Below, one piece after another: positions 28,870 to 38,967 of a stretch of DNA of 50,953 nucleotides; position 1 is the stretch's first letter, and each line of letters opens with the position of its first letter. Source of the DNA: CAZMSD01 sp964568855 (GTDB lineage: Bacteria; CAIWAD01). The notes under the pieces are model-generated. The model had not been told where the DNA came from. It was given only the letters and a program-made list of their open reading frames with translations, and made no database searches. Position numbers and translations under genes: made by a program. The stretch spans positions 1-50,953 of the forward strand of contig CAZMSD010000029.1 of assembly GCA_964568855.1 (NCBI GenBank), given 5' to 3'.

Positions 28870-31212
28870 CTATCGTATCACGGCGACCTTGCCCGTCGCG
28901 GTTCCTCCCCCGGAGCTCACCAGCAGGAGATAGACCCCGGGCGCGACGAACTCGCCCGTGGGACCCCGGCCGTCCCAGCCCTCCTCGATCTCCTCGAGAT
29001 CCAAACGGCGCACGAGCCTGCCGTCGATGTCGTAGAGGCTGACCAGCGCGTCGTTGGCCAGGCCCGCGGGCAGGATGCGCATGCGGGAATCGCCGTCCGG
29101 CCTGAAAGGATTGGGATAGGCGGCGGCCGCGGCTGCGGGCGCGGGGCCGTAGTCCTCGACGCCAGCGTCGCAAGTGAACAGGCCCAGGCTGGTGGCCACC
29201 CAGATCCGTCCGCAGCTCCCGTCCACCAGGACCCGGTTCAGGCCGATCTGCTCCAGGTCGCGGATCATCACGTTGAATTCCTCGGCGATCGCCGGCTCGT
29301 CGAAGATCACCTCATCGGGGCGGTACACGTTTAGGCCCTCGCCGGATCCCGCCCAGACCCTGTCCCGCGGATCCACCGTGATACAGCCCAGGTTCTCCGA
29401 CATCAGCCCCGAGATGAACTGGATGCGGCTGAACTGCTCGACTCCGCCGTAAACAGCGCCGAAGTAGAAACCGTTGTCGGTGGCGATCCACAACGATCCT
29501 TCCGTGTCGCGCGCCAGGCCGGTGAGTTGCCCCGCTTCCTCGAGGCCGAAGTTGTACTCCGGGTCGGCCAGCTCGAATTCGCGGGAGGTCCATTGCGGAA
29601 GCTGATCGAGCTCCCAGCCCGAGAGGTGCAGGATCTTCTTGGTCTGGTCCCGGCTGTCCTTGCCGCCGACCCCGGCCCAGACGTCGAAGGGCTCCGCCGT
29701 CACCAGGTGATAGGGAAAACTTCGGGCCTGCTGCGGATAGTGCGCGCGGAAGAAGCGCTGGTCATGATTCTCGTGCCATGCGGCGGGTATCACGACCAGG
29801 AAGGAGTCGTTGATCGCCTGGTGATTGATCAGCCAGATGTTTCCCGCCGCGTCCTCCTCCACGTCGCTGACCAGCGGAAAGGTCTCGCTGGAACCGCTGT
29901 CGTTGTCGAACCCGTAGATCCGCTGCCCTTCCGGCGAGTCGTGCCGGTAACGGATCTTCTCCCCGGTCGCCGGATCCAAGCGTGTCACGCCGTTGCCCCA
30001 GGAGCCCACCCAGACGAATCCGCGGCTGTCGCACAACAGGCTGGTGGGATAGTTGCCCAGGTAACCGTAGCCGAGTCGCCAGGCCTCCCAGGCGTCACCG
30101 GCGAAACGATACAGGCCGTTGCGGTTCAGGTCCTCGGCTACTCCAGCCGCCCAGAGGCTTCCATCCGGGGCGACGCCCAGGTCCACGAACTCCTCCGCGC
30201 CGGGTATGTCCGGGCTGGACAAGTCGCCCAGGGCCGTCGCGCCGACCGGAGCCAGGCCGCCGGCCATGGCATCGGGGCGCAACGCCGCCCAAGGCTGGCC
30301 GTTCAAGTAACACAGGGAACCGCAGACGCGGTTGGAATTGTACGAACCAGGTGCCGGGCCGGAGATGTGGAAGCTGGAACCGGTATCGATTTCCCGCACC
30401 CAGACCCAGCCATCCACGTCGGCCGCCAGGGCGGCGAGTCCGTGAACGCCCTCTTCCTCCACTTCCCAGGCGCCGCCGTCGAAAGCCAGTATCGGACCGT
30501 CCCCGTTGGGATCGATCGGCGCCGCGTACAGCCGTCCGCCGCCCACGGCCATCTTCGCCCGCTCGACGGAGGCCAGCCCGCCGGGCGCTTCCCAGGTCTG
30601 GAAGGCGCCGATGTTGTCCGGGTATCCCTGGGCCCAGGCCAGACCCCGGGGAGTGGCCACAACCAGCCAGTCGTCCAGCACGGCGGAGGCCAGCACCGGG
30701 TTCTGCACCGGGAAGTCGCCGAAGACGTGCAGGTTGCGTTCCACCAGGAATTCATCGTCCTCCGGGAGGTAGCGGAAGACGGTCAGGCCCGTGCTGTGGC
30801 TGACGCTCACCCGGCCCCCGGCACCGAAAAGGTCGTAGACCTCGACGATCTGCGGATGGTCGCGGAACTCGAACATGCCCCGGGACCAGCTGTCGAGCTG
30901 GGCGTTCCAGGCGGAGATCACGCCCTCGCCGCCCGCCCAGAACAGCGTGCCCGAGCCGTCCCCGCAGACGTCGAGCAGGTCGACGCCCTTCATCCCGGCG
31001 GTGATCGAGAAATGCGTCCAGCCGCCCGTTGCGGGATCGAAGGCGTAACCGCCCCTGCTCGACGCGCCGTAGATCACGCCGTCCTGCACGGCCATTGCGC
31101 GCGTGTCGGTGTAGTCGGCGATGTGTTCCCAGCGCTCCCGGGCTGCCACCGCGAGCGGGAGCACGGCCAGGAGGCACAGGATCCGTCGCCGGGAGCGCGG
31201 TACAGTGATCAT
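28870..31212 (-). CDS. Secreted beta-propeller protein with FlgD-like C-terminal sorting domain
   Basis: 780 residues from the ATG at 31212, which puts the signal peptide (MITVPRSRRRILCLLAVLPLAVA) at the N-terminus; longer frames to 31284 begin in Arg-rich sequence. The body has propeller blades of the two-component-regulator type ('GVIYGASSRGGYAFDPATGGWTHF', 'DSRGFVWVGSWGNGVTRLDPATGEKI', 'DTEGSLWIATDNGFYFGAVYGG', 'DPRDRVWAGSGEGLNVYRPDE'). The C-terminal 90 residues are a FlgD/T9SS-type domain ('AYPNPFRPDGD', 'VSLYDIDGRLVRRLD', 'GEFVAPGVYLLLVSSGG'), which implies surface delivery. It sits between ribH and recN in the same direction with short gaps, an odd position for a surface protein. Confidence 0.85.
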   Translation of the reverse strand: MITVPRSRRRILCLLAVLPLAVAARERWEHIADYTDTRAMAVQDGVIYGASSRGGYAFDPATGGWTHFSITAGMKGVDLLDVCGDGSGTLFWAGGEGVISAWNAQLDSWSRGMFEFRDHPQIVEVYDLFGAGGRVSVSHSTGLTVFRYLPEDDEFLVERNLHVFGDFPVQNPVLASAVLDDWLVVATPRGLAWAQGYPDNIGAFQTWEAPGGLASVERAKMAVGGGRLYAAPIDPNGDGPILAFDGGAWEVEEEGVHGLAALAADVDGWVWVREIDTGSSFHISGPAPGSYNSNRVCGSLCYLNGQPWAALRPDAMAGGLAPVGATALGDLSSPDIPGAEEFVDLGVAPDGSLWAAGVAEDLNRNGLYRFAGDAWEAWRLGYGYLGNYPTSLLCDSRGFVWVGSWGNGVTRLDPATGEKIRYRHDSPEGQRIYGFDNDSGSSETFPLVSDVEEDAAGNIWLINHQAINDSFLVVIPAAWHENHDQRFFRAHYPQQARSFPYHLVTAEPFDVWAGVGGKDSRDQTKKILHLSGWELDQLPQWTSREFELADPEYNFGLEEAGQLTGLARDTEGSLWIATDNGFYFGAVYGGVEQFSRIQFISGLMSENLGCITVDPRDRVWAGSGEGLNVYRPDEVIFDEPAIAEEFNVMIRDLEQIGLNRVLVDGSCGRIWVATSLGLFTCDAGVEDYGPAPAAAAAAYPNPFRPDGDSRMRILPAGLANDALVSLYDIDGRLVRRLDLEEIEEGWDGRGPTGEFVAPGVYLLLVSSGGGTATGKVAVIR

Positions 31213-31280
31213 CGCCCTCGATCCGTTCCCGGGGGAGACGCGGCCCGCTCGCCGGCGGCGCCGCCGCATCCCGCGGATTA

Positions 31281-31742
31281 TCACAGCTTGGAATACAGGT
31301 CGGCCATCTCGATGGCCCCGAGCGCCGCATCCCAGCCCTTGTTACCCGCCTTGGTGCCGGCTCGTTCCACGGCCTGCTCGATCGTGTCGGTGGTCAGGAT
31401 CCCGTAGGTCACCGGCACCCCGGCGCCGAGCATTACCTGGGCCACGCCCTTGGCCGACTCCGCAGCGACGTAGTCGAAATGCGGCGTGTTCCCGCGGATC
31501 ACCGCCCCCAGGCAGATCACGGCGTCCACCTGCTGCCCCTCCGCCAGGCGCGCGGCCGCCGCGGGGATCTCGAAGGCTCCCGGCACCCGCGCAAGGATCA
31601 CGTTCTTATCGGAGCCGCCGTGCCTTGTGATACAATCCATGGCGCCCTCCAGCAGCTTCTCGCCGATGAAGTCGTTGATGCGCGAGAGCACGATTCCGAA
31701 GCGCTTGCCCTTCGCGTCGAGCTGCCCGTTGATTTCCTTCAT
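31281..31742 (-). CDS. ribH: 6,7-dimethyl-8-ribityllumazine synthase
   Basis: 153 residues, normal length. Motifs are 'RFGIVLSRINDFIGEKLLEGA' (substrate-binding N-terminus), 'VPGAFEIPAAAARLAE', 'DAVICLGAVIRGNTPHFDYVA' and 'GVPVTYGILTTDTIEQAVERAGTKAGNKGWDAALGAIEMADL'. The His of 'TPHFD' corresponds to the catalytic residue region. It condenses 5-amino-6-ribitylamino-uracil with dihydroxybutanone phosphate in the cytoplasm, the penultimate riboflavin step. It is last of the rib genes, 27 bp after ribBA. Confidence 0.97.
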   Translation of the reverse strand: MKEINGQLDAKGKRFGIVLSRINDFIGEKLLEGAMDCITRHGGSDKNVILARVPGAFEIPAAAARLAEGQQVDAVICLGAVIRGNTPHFDYVAAESAKGVAQVMLGAGVPVTYGILTTDTIEQAVERAGTKAGNKGWDAALGAIEMADLYSKL

Positions 31743-31769
31743 CTCGAACTCCCCTGTATCGCCGGATCG

Positions 31770-32981
<1,212 letters not shown>

Positions 32982-33037
32982 CGCTCTTCCTGCCAGACTT
33001 GATACAGGCGTCGCCGCAAACGGCGAAGCCGGTGCGG

Positions 33038-33688
33038 TTAAAAACCCAATTCCTTCAACCGTCCAAAGGTCAAGCCCTCGCCCGGTTCCGCCTGCAACAG
33101 TCGTTCCAGGTACTTGGCCAGGCAATCGAACTCGATGTTCAGCATGTCGCCCGGGCGGCGCTCGCCCAGCGTCGTGGCCCGCAGGGTGTAGGGAATCAAG
33201 GCCACGCGAGCGCGGCCGCGTCCCCCGCCGGCTTTCCCGGGTCCGGCGATGGTCAGGCTCACTCCGTCCAGGCAGATGGATCCCGTCCGCGCCGCGTAGC
33301 GGTCGTATTCTTCCGGGTATGCGATCTCCCATTCCACGCCGGGTTCCGCGGGCAGCACGCGCTCGAGACGGGCCGCGCAATCCACGTGGCCCTGGACCAG
33401 GTGCCCTCCCAGCCGCGAATCCAGGCGCAGCGCCCGTTCCAGATTGACCCTCGCCCCGCGGGAGAGCCTTCCCAGTACGGATTTGCCCAGGGTCTCGGAA
33501 ACGGCCTGGACGCGGAATCCGGACGGTTCGACCTGTGTCACGGTGAGACACACGCCGCCGACGGCGATGCTGTCTTCCGTCTTCAGGTCCTCGAGCACCC
33601 GGTCCGCCGCGATATTCAGTTCGCGGCCGCCGCCGGTCTCGCGGACCTCCTTGATCCGCCCGATCTCCTCCACTATCCCCGTGAACAT
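33038..33688 (-). CDS. ribE: Riboflavin synthase alpha chain
   Basis: 216 residues starting with the family's 'MFTGIVEEIGRI'. It shows the two internally repeated barrels: 'DSIAVGGVCLTVTQVEPSGFRVQAVSETL' and 'GSICLDGVSLTIAGPG', plus 'LGGHLVQGHVDCAARL'. It dismutates two molecules of the lumazine to riboflavin. A short glycine/arginine-rich insertion (KAGGGRGRAR) interrupts the second barrel and is unusual but does not touch conserved residues. The ATG is 13 bp from ribD's stop. Confidence 0.97.
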   Translation of the reverse strand: MFTGIVEEIGRIKEVRETGGGRELNIAADRVLEDLKTEDSIAVGGVCLTVTQVEPSGFRVQAVSETLGKSVLGRLSRGARVNLERALRLDSRLGGHLVQGHVDCAARLERVLPAEPGVEWEIAYPEEYDRYAARTGSICLDGVSLTIAGPGKAGGGRGRARVALIPYTLRATTLGERRPGDMLNIEFDCLAKYLERLLQAEPGEGLTFGRLKELGF

Positions 33689-33701
33689 GCCTGCTCCCGC
33701 C

Positions 33702-34796
33702 TTAACTCTCGGCCCGCCGGTAGACCTGCCACAGGTCCGCGCCCACCTGTCGGTGCTCGCGCAGCCGGTACTCTCCGGGCTGCAGCCTGCCGCTCACCGC
33801 GGGGGTGCCGCGACCGAAAACCCGCGGCGCCGTGATGCAGACGATTTCGTCCACCAGCCTGGAGGCGACGAAGCGGCCGTGCACACGCGAACCGCCTTCA
33901 ACCAGCAACCCGTCCACGCCCTGTTCAAGCGCGGCAGCGAGGATATCCGCAATCGCCATGCCATCTTCAGTTTCGTCCAGGCGCTCGATCCCCACCCCCA
34001 GCTCCGTCAGTCGCTCTACGCGTTCCCGGGGCGCGGACTCACCGCAGAGAACGGTCAGTGGGACCTCCCGGGCGGTGGTCGCCAGCCGGCAGCCGGGCGG
34101 CAGGTCCGCCTCAGGATCGATCACGAAGCGATGCGGCCCGGGGCCCGGCAGGTCGCGCAGCGTCAGCCGCGGATCGTCGCTCAGCACGGTCCCGATCCCC
34201 ACCAGGATGCCCGGGTGCAGGGATCGCAGGCGCTGCACATCGGAACGGCTTTCCGCCGAACTGATCCGCTCGGAGCGCCCGCAGTCGAGCGAGATCCGCC
34301 CGTCGAGGCTTTGCGCCCATTTGAGCGTCACCCAGGGCCGGCCGCGCTCCATGTGACTCACGAAGTTGCGGTTCAGCTCCCGGCACTCCTCCGGAAGTAC
34401 GCCTTCAACGACTTCTATGCCCGCCGCACGCAGGAGCTCGAAGCCCTTTCCGGAGACCAGGGGATTGGGGTCGCGCATGCCCGCGACCACGCGGCGGATT
34501 CCCATGTGCGTGATCAGTTCGCAGCAGGGCGGGGTCTTTCCGTGATGGACGCAGGGTTCCAGGTTGACCACCAGTGTGGCGTTCCGGCAATCCGCGTCCG
34601 CCGCCGCGGCCAGGCATTCGGCCTCGGCATGCGGTCCGCCGCAGTACCGGTGCCGGCCTTCGCCGATCCGCCGGCCTTCCCGGACCAGCACCGCCCCGAC
34701 CAGCGGGTTGGGCGCCACGCTTCCCCGTCCCCGGGCGGCAAGCTCGAGGCTTTCTTTCATCCAGCGAAGCCAGTCGGCGCCGGCGTCCTGTGTCAC
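33702..34796 (-). CDS. ribD: Bifunctional pyrimidine deaminase/reductase
   Basis: 364 residues starting at GTG with GGGAGAA seven bases upstream. The N-terminal deaminase has the zinc motifs 'HAEAECLA' and 'EPCVHHGKTPPC'. The C-terminal reductase shows 'PWVTLKWAQSLDGRISL', 'ISSAESRSDVQRLRSLHPGILVGIGTVLSDDP' and 'EGGSRVHGRF'. It performs the second and third steps of riboflavin synthesis. It is the first gene after the FMN riboswitch, with an unusually long 250-base leader after the aptamer. Confidence 0.96.
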   Translation of the reverse strand: MTQDAGADWLRWMKESLELAARGRGSVAPNPLVGAVLVREGRRIGEGRHRYCGGPHAEAECLAAAADADCRNATLVVNLEPCVHHGKTPPCCELITHMGIRRVVAGMRDPNPLVSGKGFELLRAAGIEVVEGVLPEECRELNRNFVSHMERGRPWVTLKWAQSLDGRISLDCGRSERISSAESRSDVQRLRSLHPGILVGIGTVLSDDPRLTLRDLPGPGPHRFVIDPEADLPPGCRLATTAREVPLTVLCGESAPRERVERLTELGVGIERLDETEDGMAIADILAAALEQGVDGLLVEGGSRVHGRFVASRLVDEIVCITAPRVFGRGTPAVSGRLQPGEYRLREHRQVGADLWQVYRRAES

Positions 34797-35045
34797 GCTA
34801 TTCTCCCTCGCCTACCGTCGATCCTCACGCGGACCGGGCGATCCAACCGCAGCGGAGCATTATCTGGTTGTTCGGGGAAGCGATAAGGGGAAGGTCGTGG
34901 CCCGCAGCGGGAATCCGCTGCGCGACGCCCTCCCTGGAGGTGCCGGGTCACGAAGCGAAGCCGCAAGCTTGGCGCGATCGACGACCGGTCCCGTCCCAGG
35001 GGCGCAGACCGGACGCAACCGGCGTGTTTCAGCGATTCGGCCTTC
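34797..35045 (-). other. Long leader between FMN aptamer and ribD
   Basis: About 250 bases with no gene. It must contain the riboswitch expression platform. A perfect 7-bp hairpin (GCAGCGG/CCGCTGC with a 4-base loop, 34904-34921) is the clearest structure, but no U-run follows it. Rho-dependent or translational control is therefore as likely as intrinsic termination. Confidence 0.4.
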
Positions 35046-35180
35046 GATCCTCTCCCATCCGGGCTTTCACCGTCGGCATCCGAGTTCCACGGATTCCATT
35101 CCCGAATCCGACTCGCAGGTCGATGCGGGAATTCGCGGGCTTTCACCGCCGGCAGGGAATTTCACCACTCCCCGAGAACC
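35046..35180 (-). promoter_or_regulatory. FMN riboswitch (RFN element)
   Basis: The minus strand carries the conserved RFN blocks in order: GGTGAAATTCCCTGCCGGCGG followed by TGAAAGCCCGCGAA at the 5' side, and GGAACTCGGATGCCGACGGT followed by GAAAGCCCGGATG at the 3' side, flanked by a short closing stem (TTCTC/GAGAG). Block order and spacing fit the six-helix FMN aptamer. Binding of flavin mononucleotide should switch off the downstream ribD-ribE-ribBA-ribH genes. Boundaries are approximate to about five bases. Confidence 0.93.
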
Positions 35181-35248
35181 GATCCACCGCCGGCTCCGCA
35201 CCACGCGAGTCCCGATCGGATCGACCGGCGCGGAGTCTTCGGCCACAG

Positions 35249-35279
35249 AATATAGCAAAGCTGGAAGTCTGTCCGACAA
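35249..35279 (-). promoter_or_regulatory. Candidate promoter of the rib operon
   Basis: On the minus strand TATATT (35249-35254) matches five of six -10 bases. TTGTCG (35274-35279) lies 19 bp upstream as a weak -35. Transcription from here would start about 60 bases before the riboswitch. The local AT content is high for this genome. Prediction only. Confidence 0.35.
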
Positions 35280-35390
35280 CCTTCCGCAAGTCGCGAATCC
35301 GGGGCGCGGCTCGGGTGCATGTCCTAACTTGGGCGCAACGCAAGCGGGCGATCCCGCTTTGCGCGACGAAAGGAGGGCCTGCAAGGGGCG

Positions 35391-36209
35391 ATGCAGATCC
35401 ACTGGCGCGGCGTGCTGCGCAAAATGCGCGTGTCACATGAAGACCCGGTGTCCTACCGGCTGGTGGACGCCTCCGGCACCGGCGACGAGGGCCTGCCGCT
35501 GAACGAACTGCTCGGGCGCCAAGTGCGCCTGGCCTGCTCGGGCGAGCTGCGCTGCATCCACTGCGGCAGGGCCACCCGCAAGCCCTATGGCGAGGGTTCC
35601 TGCTATCCCTGCTTCCAGAATCTGCCTCAGAACGACATCTGCATCGTCAAGCCGGAGTTGTGTCACTTCGGCGACGAGGGGAATCCCTGCCGCGATCCGG
35701 AATGGGGCGAAAGGAACTGCTTCAGTCCACACCTGCTGTACCTGGCGGTTTCCTCGGGCCTGAAGGTGGGCATCACGCGGCGCCTGAACGTTCCCGATCG
35801 CTGGATCGACCAGGGCGCCAGCCGCGCCCTGCCCGTGCTCGAGCTGCCCGACCGGATCAGCGTAGGCCTTCTCGAGCACGAACTCGCCCGGTCCTACAGC
35901 GATCGCACGCAGTGGCAGCGGATGCTCAGAAACGAGGTGCCCGAGGTCGACCTGGCGGCCGAACGGCAGCGCCTGCTGGACAACCTGCCGGCGACGGATT
36001 CGGAAGCGGTCCCCGTGGAAGCGTCCGTGTTCCAGTTCAACTACCCCGTGCTGGAGTGGCCGCGAAAAGTGCGCTCGCTCAACCTGGAAAAGGCGCCGGT
36101 AGCGGAAGGCCGCCTGCTGGGCATCAAGGGCCAGTACCTGATCCTCGACTCGGGCGTGCTGAACATCCGCCGCAACAGCGGCCGCTGCGCCACACTGCAC
36201 GTAGAATGA
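35391..36209 (+). CDS. DUF2797 family protein
   Basis: 272 residues, starting at ATG with AAGGGG close upstream. It matches the DUF2797 pattern: a zinc-type cluster 'CIHCGRATRKPYGEGSCYPCFQNL', then 'DICIVKPELCHFG', 'PCRDPEWGERNCFSPHLLYLAVSSGLKVGITR' and 'RWIDQGASRALPVLELPDR', 'SDRTQWQRMLRNEVPE'. The segment 'HLLYLAVSSGLKVGITR' resembles the core of a GIY-YIG-like fold, but the function is uncharacterised. It is divergent from the rib operon and leads a + strand run (10-bp gap to the patatin gene). Confidence 0.9.
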   Translation: MQIHWRGVLRKMRVSHEDPVSYRLVDASGTGDEGLPLNELLGRQVRLACSGELRCIHCGRATRKPYGEGSCYPCFQNLPQNDICIVKPELCHFGDEGNPCRDPEWGERNCFSPHLLYLAVSSGLKVGITRRLNVPDRWIDQGASRALPVLELPDRISVGLLEHELARSYSDRTQWQRMLRNEVPEVDLAAERQRLLDNLPATDSEAVPVEASVFQFNYPVLEWPRKVRSLNLEKAPVAEGRLLGIKGQYLILDSGVLNIRRNSGRCATLHVE

Positions 36210-36219
36210 AGGCTGATCG

Positions 36220-37122
36220 ATGAGTTCTCGATCCCTGCAGCTTCTGACGGCTTGCCTGACCTTGTGCGCATCGCTTTGCCTTCGTGATGCAAGGGCGGAA
36301 CTCTCGCCGGGAGGCGAGCCCTCGATCGCCGTGGCGCTGGGCGGCGGGGCGGCCCTGGGCTACGCCAGTCTGGGCGTGCTGCAGGTACTCGAGGAACAGG
36401 ACCTGAGGCCGGACCTGGTACTGGGCACTTCGATGGGCAGCCTGGTGGGCGGGCTCTACTGCTCGGGGATTCCGCAGGACACGATCCTGGGACTGGCCGA
36501 GAAACTGGACATCTTCAAGTTGATCGACTGGAAGCTGGGCGGACTCGGCTTCTTCGAATGGAAGAAGGTGCGCAAGCGGCTGGATCCGGTGGTCGGCGGC
36601 CTGCGGATCGAGGATTTGCCGCTGCCCCTGGTCTGCGTGGCCACCGACCTGATGACGGGCGAACGGGTAATGCTGCAGGAGGGCCCGCTGGTAGACTGCA
36701 TGCTGGCCTCGGCGACGGTTCCCGGCTTGTATCACCCCGTGGAGCTGGACGGACGCCTGCTGATCGACGGCGGGCTGGTGGACGAGGTGCCCGTACTCAG
36801 CGCCCGGGACTGCGGCGCGGAGTTCGTGATCGCCGTGGACGTGTCGCATCCCCTGCTGGGCGAGGAGATGAACGGTCCCTTCGACGTGATGCGCCAGTCC
36901 TACTTCATCATCCAGCTGCACAATGTGAATCACCGCCGCTCATTGGCCGACGTGGTCATCCGGCCGGACCTGGAAGGCCTGGATTTCCATCGCTTCGGCA
37001 AGGTGGAGGAAACCGTGCTGGCCGGCCGCAAGGCGGCCCTGGCAGCGCTGCCGGAGATACGCGAAAAACTGGGCGACGCCACCCCCGGAGGAAGCTCCCG
37101 GGAAAAAAACGGGAGAGAATGA
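36220..37122 (+). CDS. Patatin-like phospholipase
   Basis: 300 residues with an apparent signal peptide ending near 'RDARA', so probably periplasmic or outer-membrane associated. The patatin motifs are intact: the oxyanion 'GGGAALGYASLG', the nucleophile 'GTSMGS' (Ser71) and the Asp dyad partner 'DGG' (Asp183). A basic tail ends the protein; no surface-sorting or barrel domain follows, unlike PlpD. It should hydrolyse acyl esters of phospholipids. The stop overlaps the next start by one base (TGATG). Confidence 0.93.
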   Translation: MSSRSLQLLTACLTLCASLCLRDARAELSPGGEPSIAVALGGGAALGYASLGVLQVLEEQDLRPDLVLGTSMGSLVGGLYCSGIPQDTILGLAEKLDIFKLIDWKLGGLGFFEWKKVRKRLDPVVGGLRIEDLPLPLVCVATDLMTGERVMLQEGPLVDCMLASATVPGLYHPVELDGRLLIDGGLVDEVPVLSARDCGAEFVIAVDVSHPLLGEEMNGPFDVMRQSYFIIQLHNVNHRRSLADVVIRPDLEGLDFHRFGKVEETVLAGRKAALAALPEIREKLGDATPGGSSREKNGRE

Positions 37123-37307
37123 TGAGTAAGGAACTCGAGCACCGCCTGATCCACATCGAAGAGAAGCTGGCCCGCCTGGAGCGCTTGGTGGAACAGCTCA
37201 ACCAGGCCACCACCGACCAGGAGCTCCGCCTGGAGAAAGTGCAGGCCGTCGTGGAAGGTGGTATCACGCGCCGTCCGACGGGGGAGACCCCGGATGGGGA
37301 ACGGTAA
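37122..37307 (+). CDS. SlyX-like coiled-coil protein
   Basis: 61 residues from the ATG at 37122, which has GGGAG at a good distance; an ATG three bases earlier is possible. The sequence 'ELEHRLIHIEEKLARLERLVEQLNQATTDQELRLEKVQAVV' is a heptad-repeat helix like SlyX (usually about 70 residues, function unknown). The C-terminus is Pro/Arg-rich. It is translationally coupled to the patatin gene. A GTATCAC word at 37261 lies in the tail and specifies Gly-Ile-Thr. Confidence 0.75.
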   Translation: MSKELEHRLIHIEEKLARLERLVEQLNQATTDQELRLEKVQAVVEGGITRRPTGETPDGER

Positions 37308-37325
37308 TCCCGTTCCATCCCCGCC

Positions 37326-38798
37326 ATGAATGACGGCAGCACAGGGCAGGCGGCGCTGGAAGTATTGCGCCGGACCTTCGGCCACCACGGCTTCCGCGGC
37401 TCGCAGGGCGAGATCATCGAGCGCGCGCTGAGCGGCGGCCACAGCCTGGTGCTGATGCCCACGGGAATGGGCAAGAGCGTCTGCTACCAGGTCCCCGCCC
37501 TGCTCGGGGATGGTCTGACGGTGGTGGTCTCGCCCCTGATCGCCCTGATGAAGGACCAGGTGGACGCGCTCCGCGCGAAGGACGTGGACGCCGTCTACGT
37601 CAATTCCTCGCTCGACCGGGCCGCGCGCGAGGACCGCTACCGCTCGCTGGCCGAGGGACGTCACCGGCTGCTCTACGTGACGCCTGAGCGGTTCCGCAAG
37701 TCCGACTTCCTCGAATCCATCTCCCGCCGATCGATCTCCCTGCTGGCCGTGGACGAGGCCCATTGCATCAGCGAATGGGGCCATGATTTCCGTCCCGACT
37801 ACACGCGGCTGCGGGAGATCCGCGAGACGCTGGGCGCGCCGACGACGATGGCGCTGACCGCCACCGCCACCCCCGAGGTCCAGGAGGACATCCTGCGCCA
37901 ACTCGGACTGGAGGCGGGCGAGGTCCGCCTGTATCACGAGGGCGTGGAGCGGCCCAACCTGGCGCTGCAGGTCCACCACGCCGGCGACGAGGGGAAGAAA
38001 GTCGAGCGGATCCTGGAACTCGCGGAAGCGGCCCGAGGATCGGTGATCGTCTACTTCGCACTGATCAAGACCCTCAGCCGCTTTTCCGACCTGCTGATCG
38101 GTCGCGGCCTGAACCATACGGTGTATCACGGCAAACTCGAGGCCGATCCCCGCAGGCGGATCCAGGATGCCTTCATGTCCGGGCGGCGGCGGGTGGTGCT
38201 GGCCACCAACGCCTTCGGCCTGGGCATCGACAAGGAGGACATCGGGTTGATCGTGCACGTGCAGGTGCCGGGATCCCTGGAGGCCTACATGCAGGAGATC
38301 GGTCGGGCCGGGCGCGACGGCAAGCCCGCGCGCTGCGCGCTGCTCTACGACTCCGACGACCTGCTGATCCAGATGGACTTCGTGGAATGGGCCAACCCCA
38401 CGGCGGACTACCTGGGCAAGCTCCTGTCCTGCCTGCTCGAAGCGCCAGAGGAAATCAGGCACGATGGCCGCGAATACCTCGCCGGACGGCTGGCCTGGAA
38501 GCAGCGCAGCGATTCCCGGCTGGACACGGCGCTGAACCTGCTCGACCGCCACGGGGTCACCGAGGGACAGCTCGACGAGGGCACCCTGAAGGTGATCGGC
38601 GACCTGCCGCCCCTGCTGTCCGACGAAGAGCTGCGCGAGGAGAAGCGCCGCGTGGACCTGTTGCGCCTGCAGCAGGTGGTGGAATACGCCTCCCTCGACT
38701 CCTGCCGGGCGGCCTCCCTGCACGAGTACTTCGGCTTCCCGGAAACGGGAAAGTGCGGGCGCTGCGATGCGTGTACGGGATCCAACGCTGATTTGTGA
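37326..38798 (+). CDS. RecQ-family ATP-dependent DNA helicase (short form)
   Basis: 490 residues. Motifs run in order: 'FRGSQGEIIERAL' (motif 0), 'LMPTGMGKSVCYQVPALL' (Walker A, Lys50), 'VVSPLIALMKDQV', 'AVDEAHCISEWGHDFRPDY' (DEAH and the RecQ aromatic loop), 'TATATP', 'VYHGKLEADPRR', 'ATNAFGLGIDKEDIGLIVHVQVPGSLEAYMQEIGRAGRDG'. A shortened C-terminal zinc region ('SCRAASLHEYFGFPETGKCGRCDAC') is present, but winged-helix and HRDC domains of full RecQ (about 600 residues) appear reduced or missing. It unwinds DNA 3' to 5' in repair or recombination. Confidence 0.93.
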   Translation: MNDGSTGQAALEVLRRTFGHHGFRGSQGEIIERALSGGHSLVLMPTGMGKSVCYQVPALLGDGLTVVVSPLIALMKDQVDALRAKDVDAVYVNSSLDRAAREDRYRSLAEGRHRLLYVTPERFRKSDFLESISRRSISLLAVDEAHCISEWGHDFRPDYTRLREIRETLGAPTTMALTATATPEVQEDILRQLGLEAGEVRLYHEGVERPNLALQVHHAGDEGKKVERILELAEAARGSVIVYFALIKTLSRFSDLLIGRGLNHTVYHGKLEADPRRRIQDAFMSGRRRVVLATNAFGLGIDKEDIGLIVHVQVPGSLEAYMQEIGRAGRDGKPARCALLYDSDDLLIQMDFVEWANPTADYLGKLLSCLLEAPEEIRHDGREYLAGRLAWKQRSDSRLDTALNLLDRHGVTEGQLDEGTLKVIGDLPPLLSDEELREEKRRVDLLRLQQVVEYASLDSCRAASLHEYFGFPETGKCGRCDACTGSNADL

Positions 38799-38967
38799 TG
38801 CAACCCTTTCACGTCCCCCAGCGGCCATCCGGGGCTCATGGTCTCAACTCTGGCTCCAGTGTGCCCGCCGGGCAATTTCCCGCCCCCCAACAATCCCCCC
38901 ACCTTTCCCGTGGTATTCGCTTTATTATCCCCAGGTGCACTACCCTTCCGCATCCCTGGGGGTCAGC

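Noticed and set aside
34904..34921. Hairpin in the rib leader as an intrinsic terminator of the FMN riboswitch
   Set aside because: The 7-bp stem is perfect but no U-run follows on the minus strand, so intrinsic termination is unsupported.
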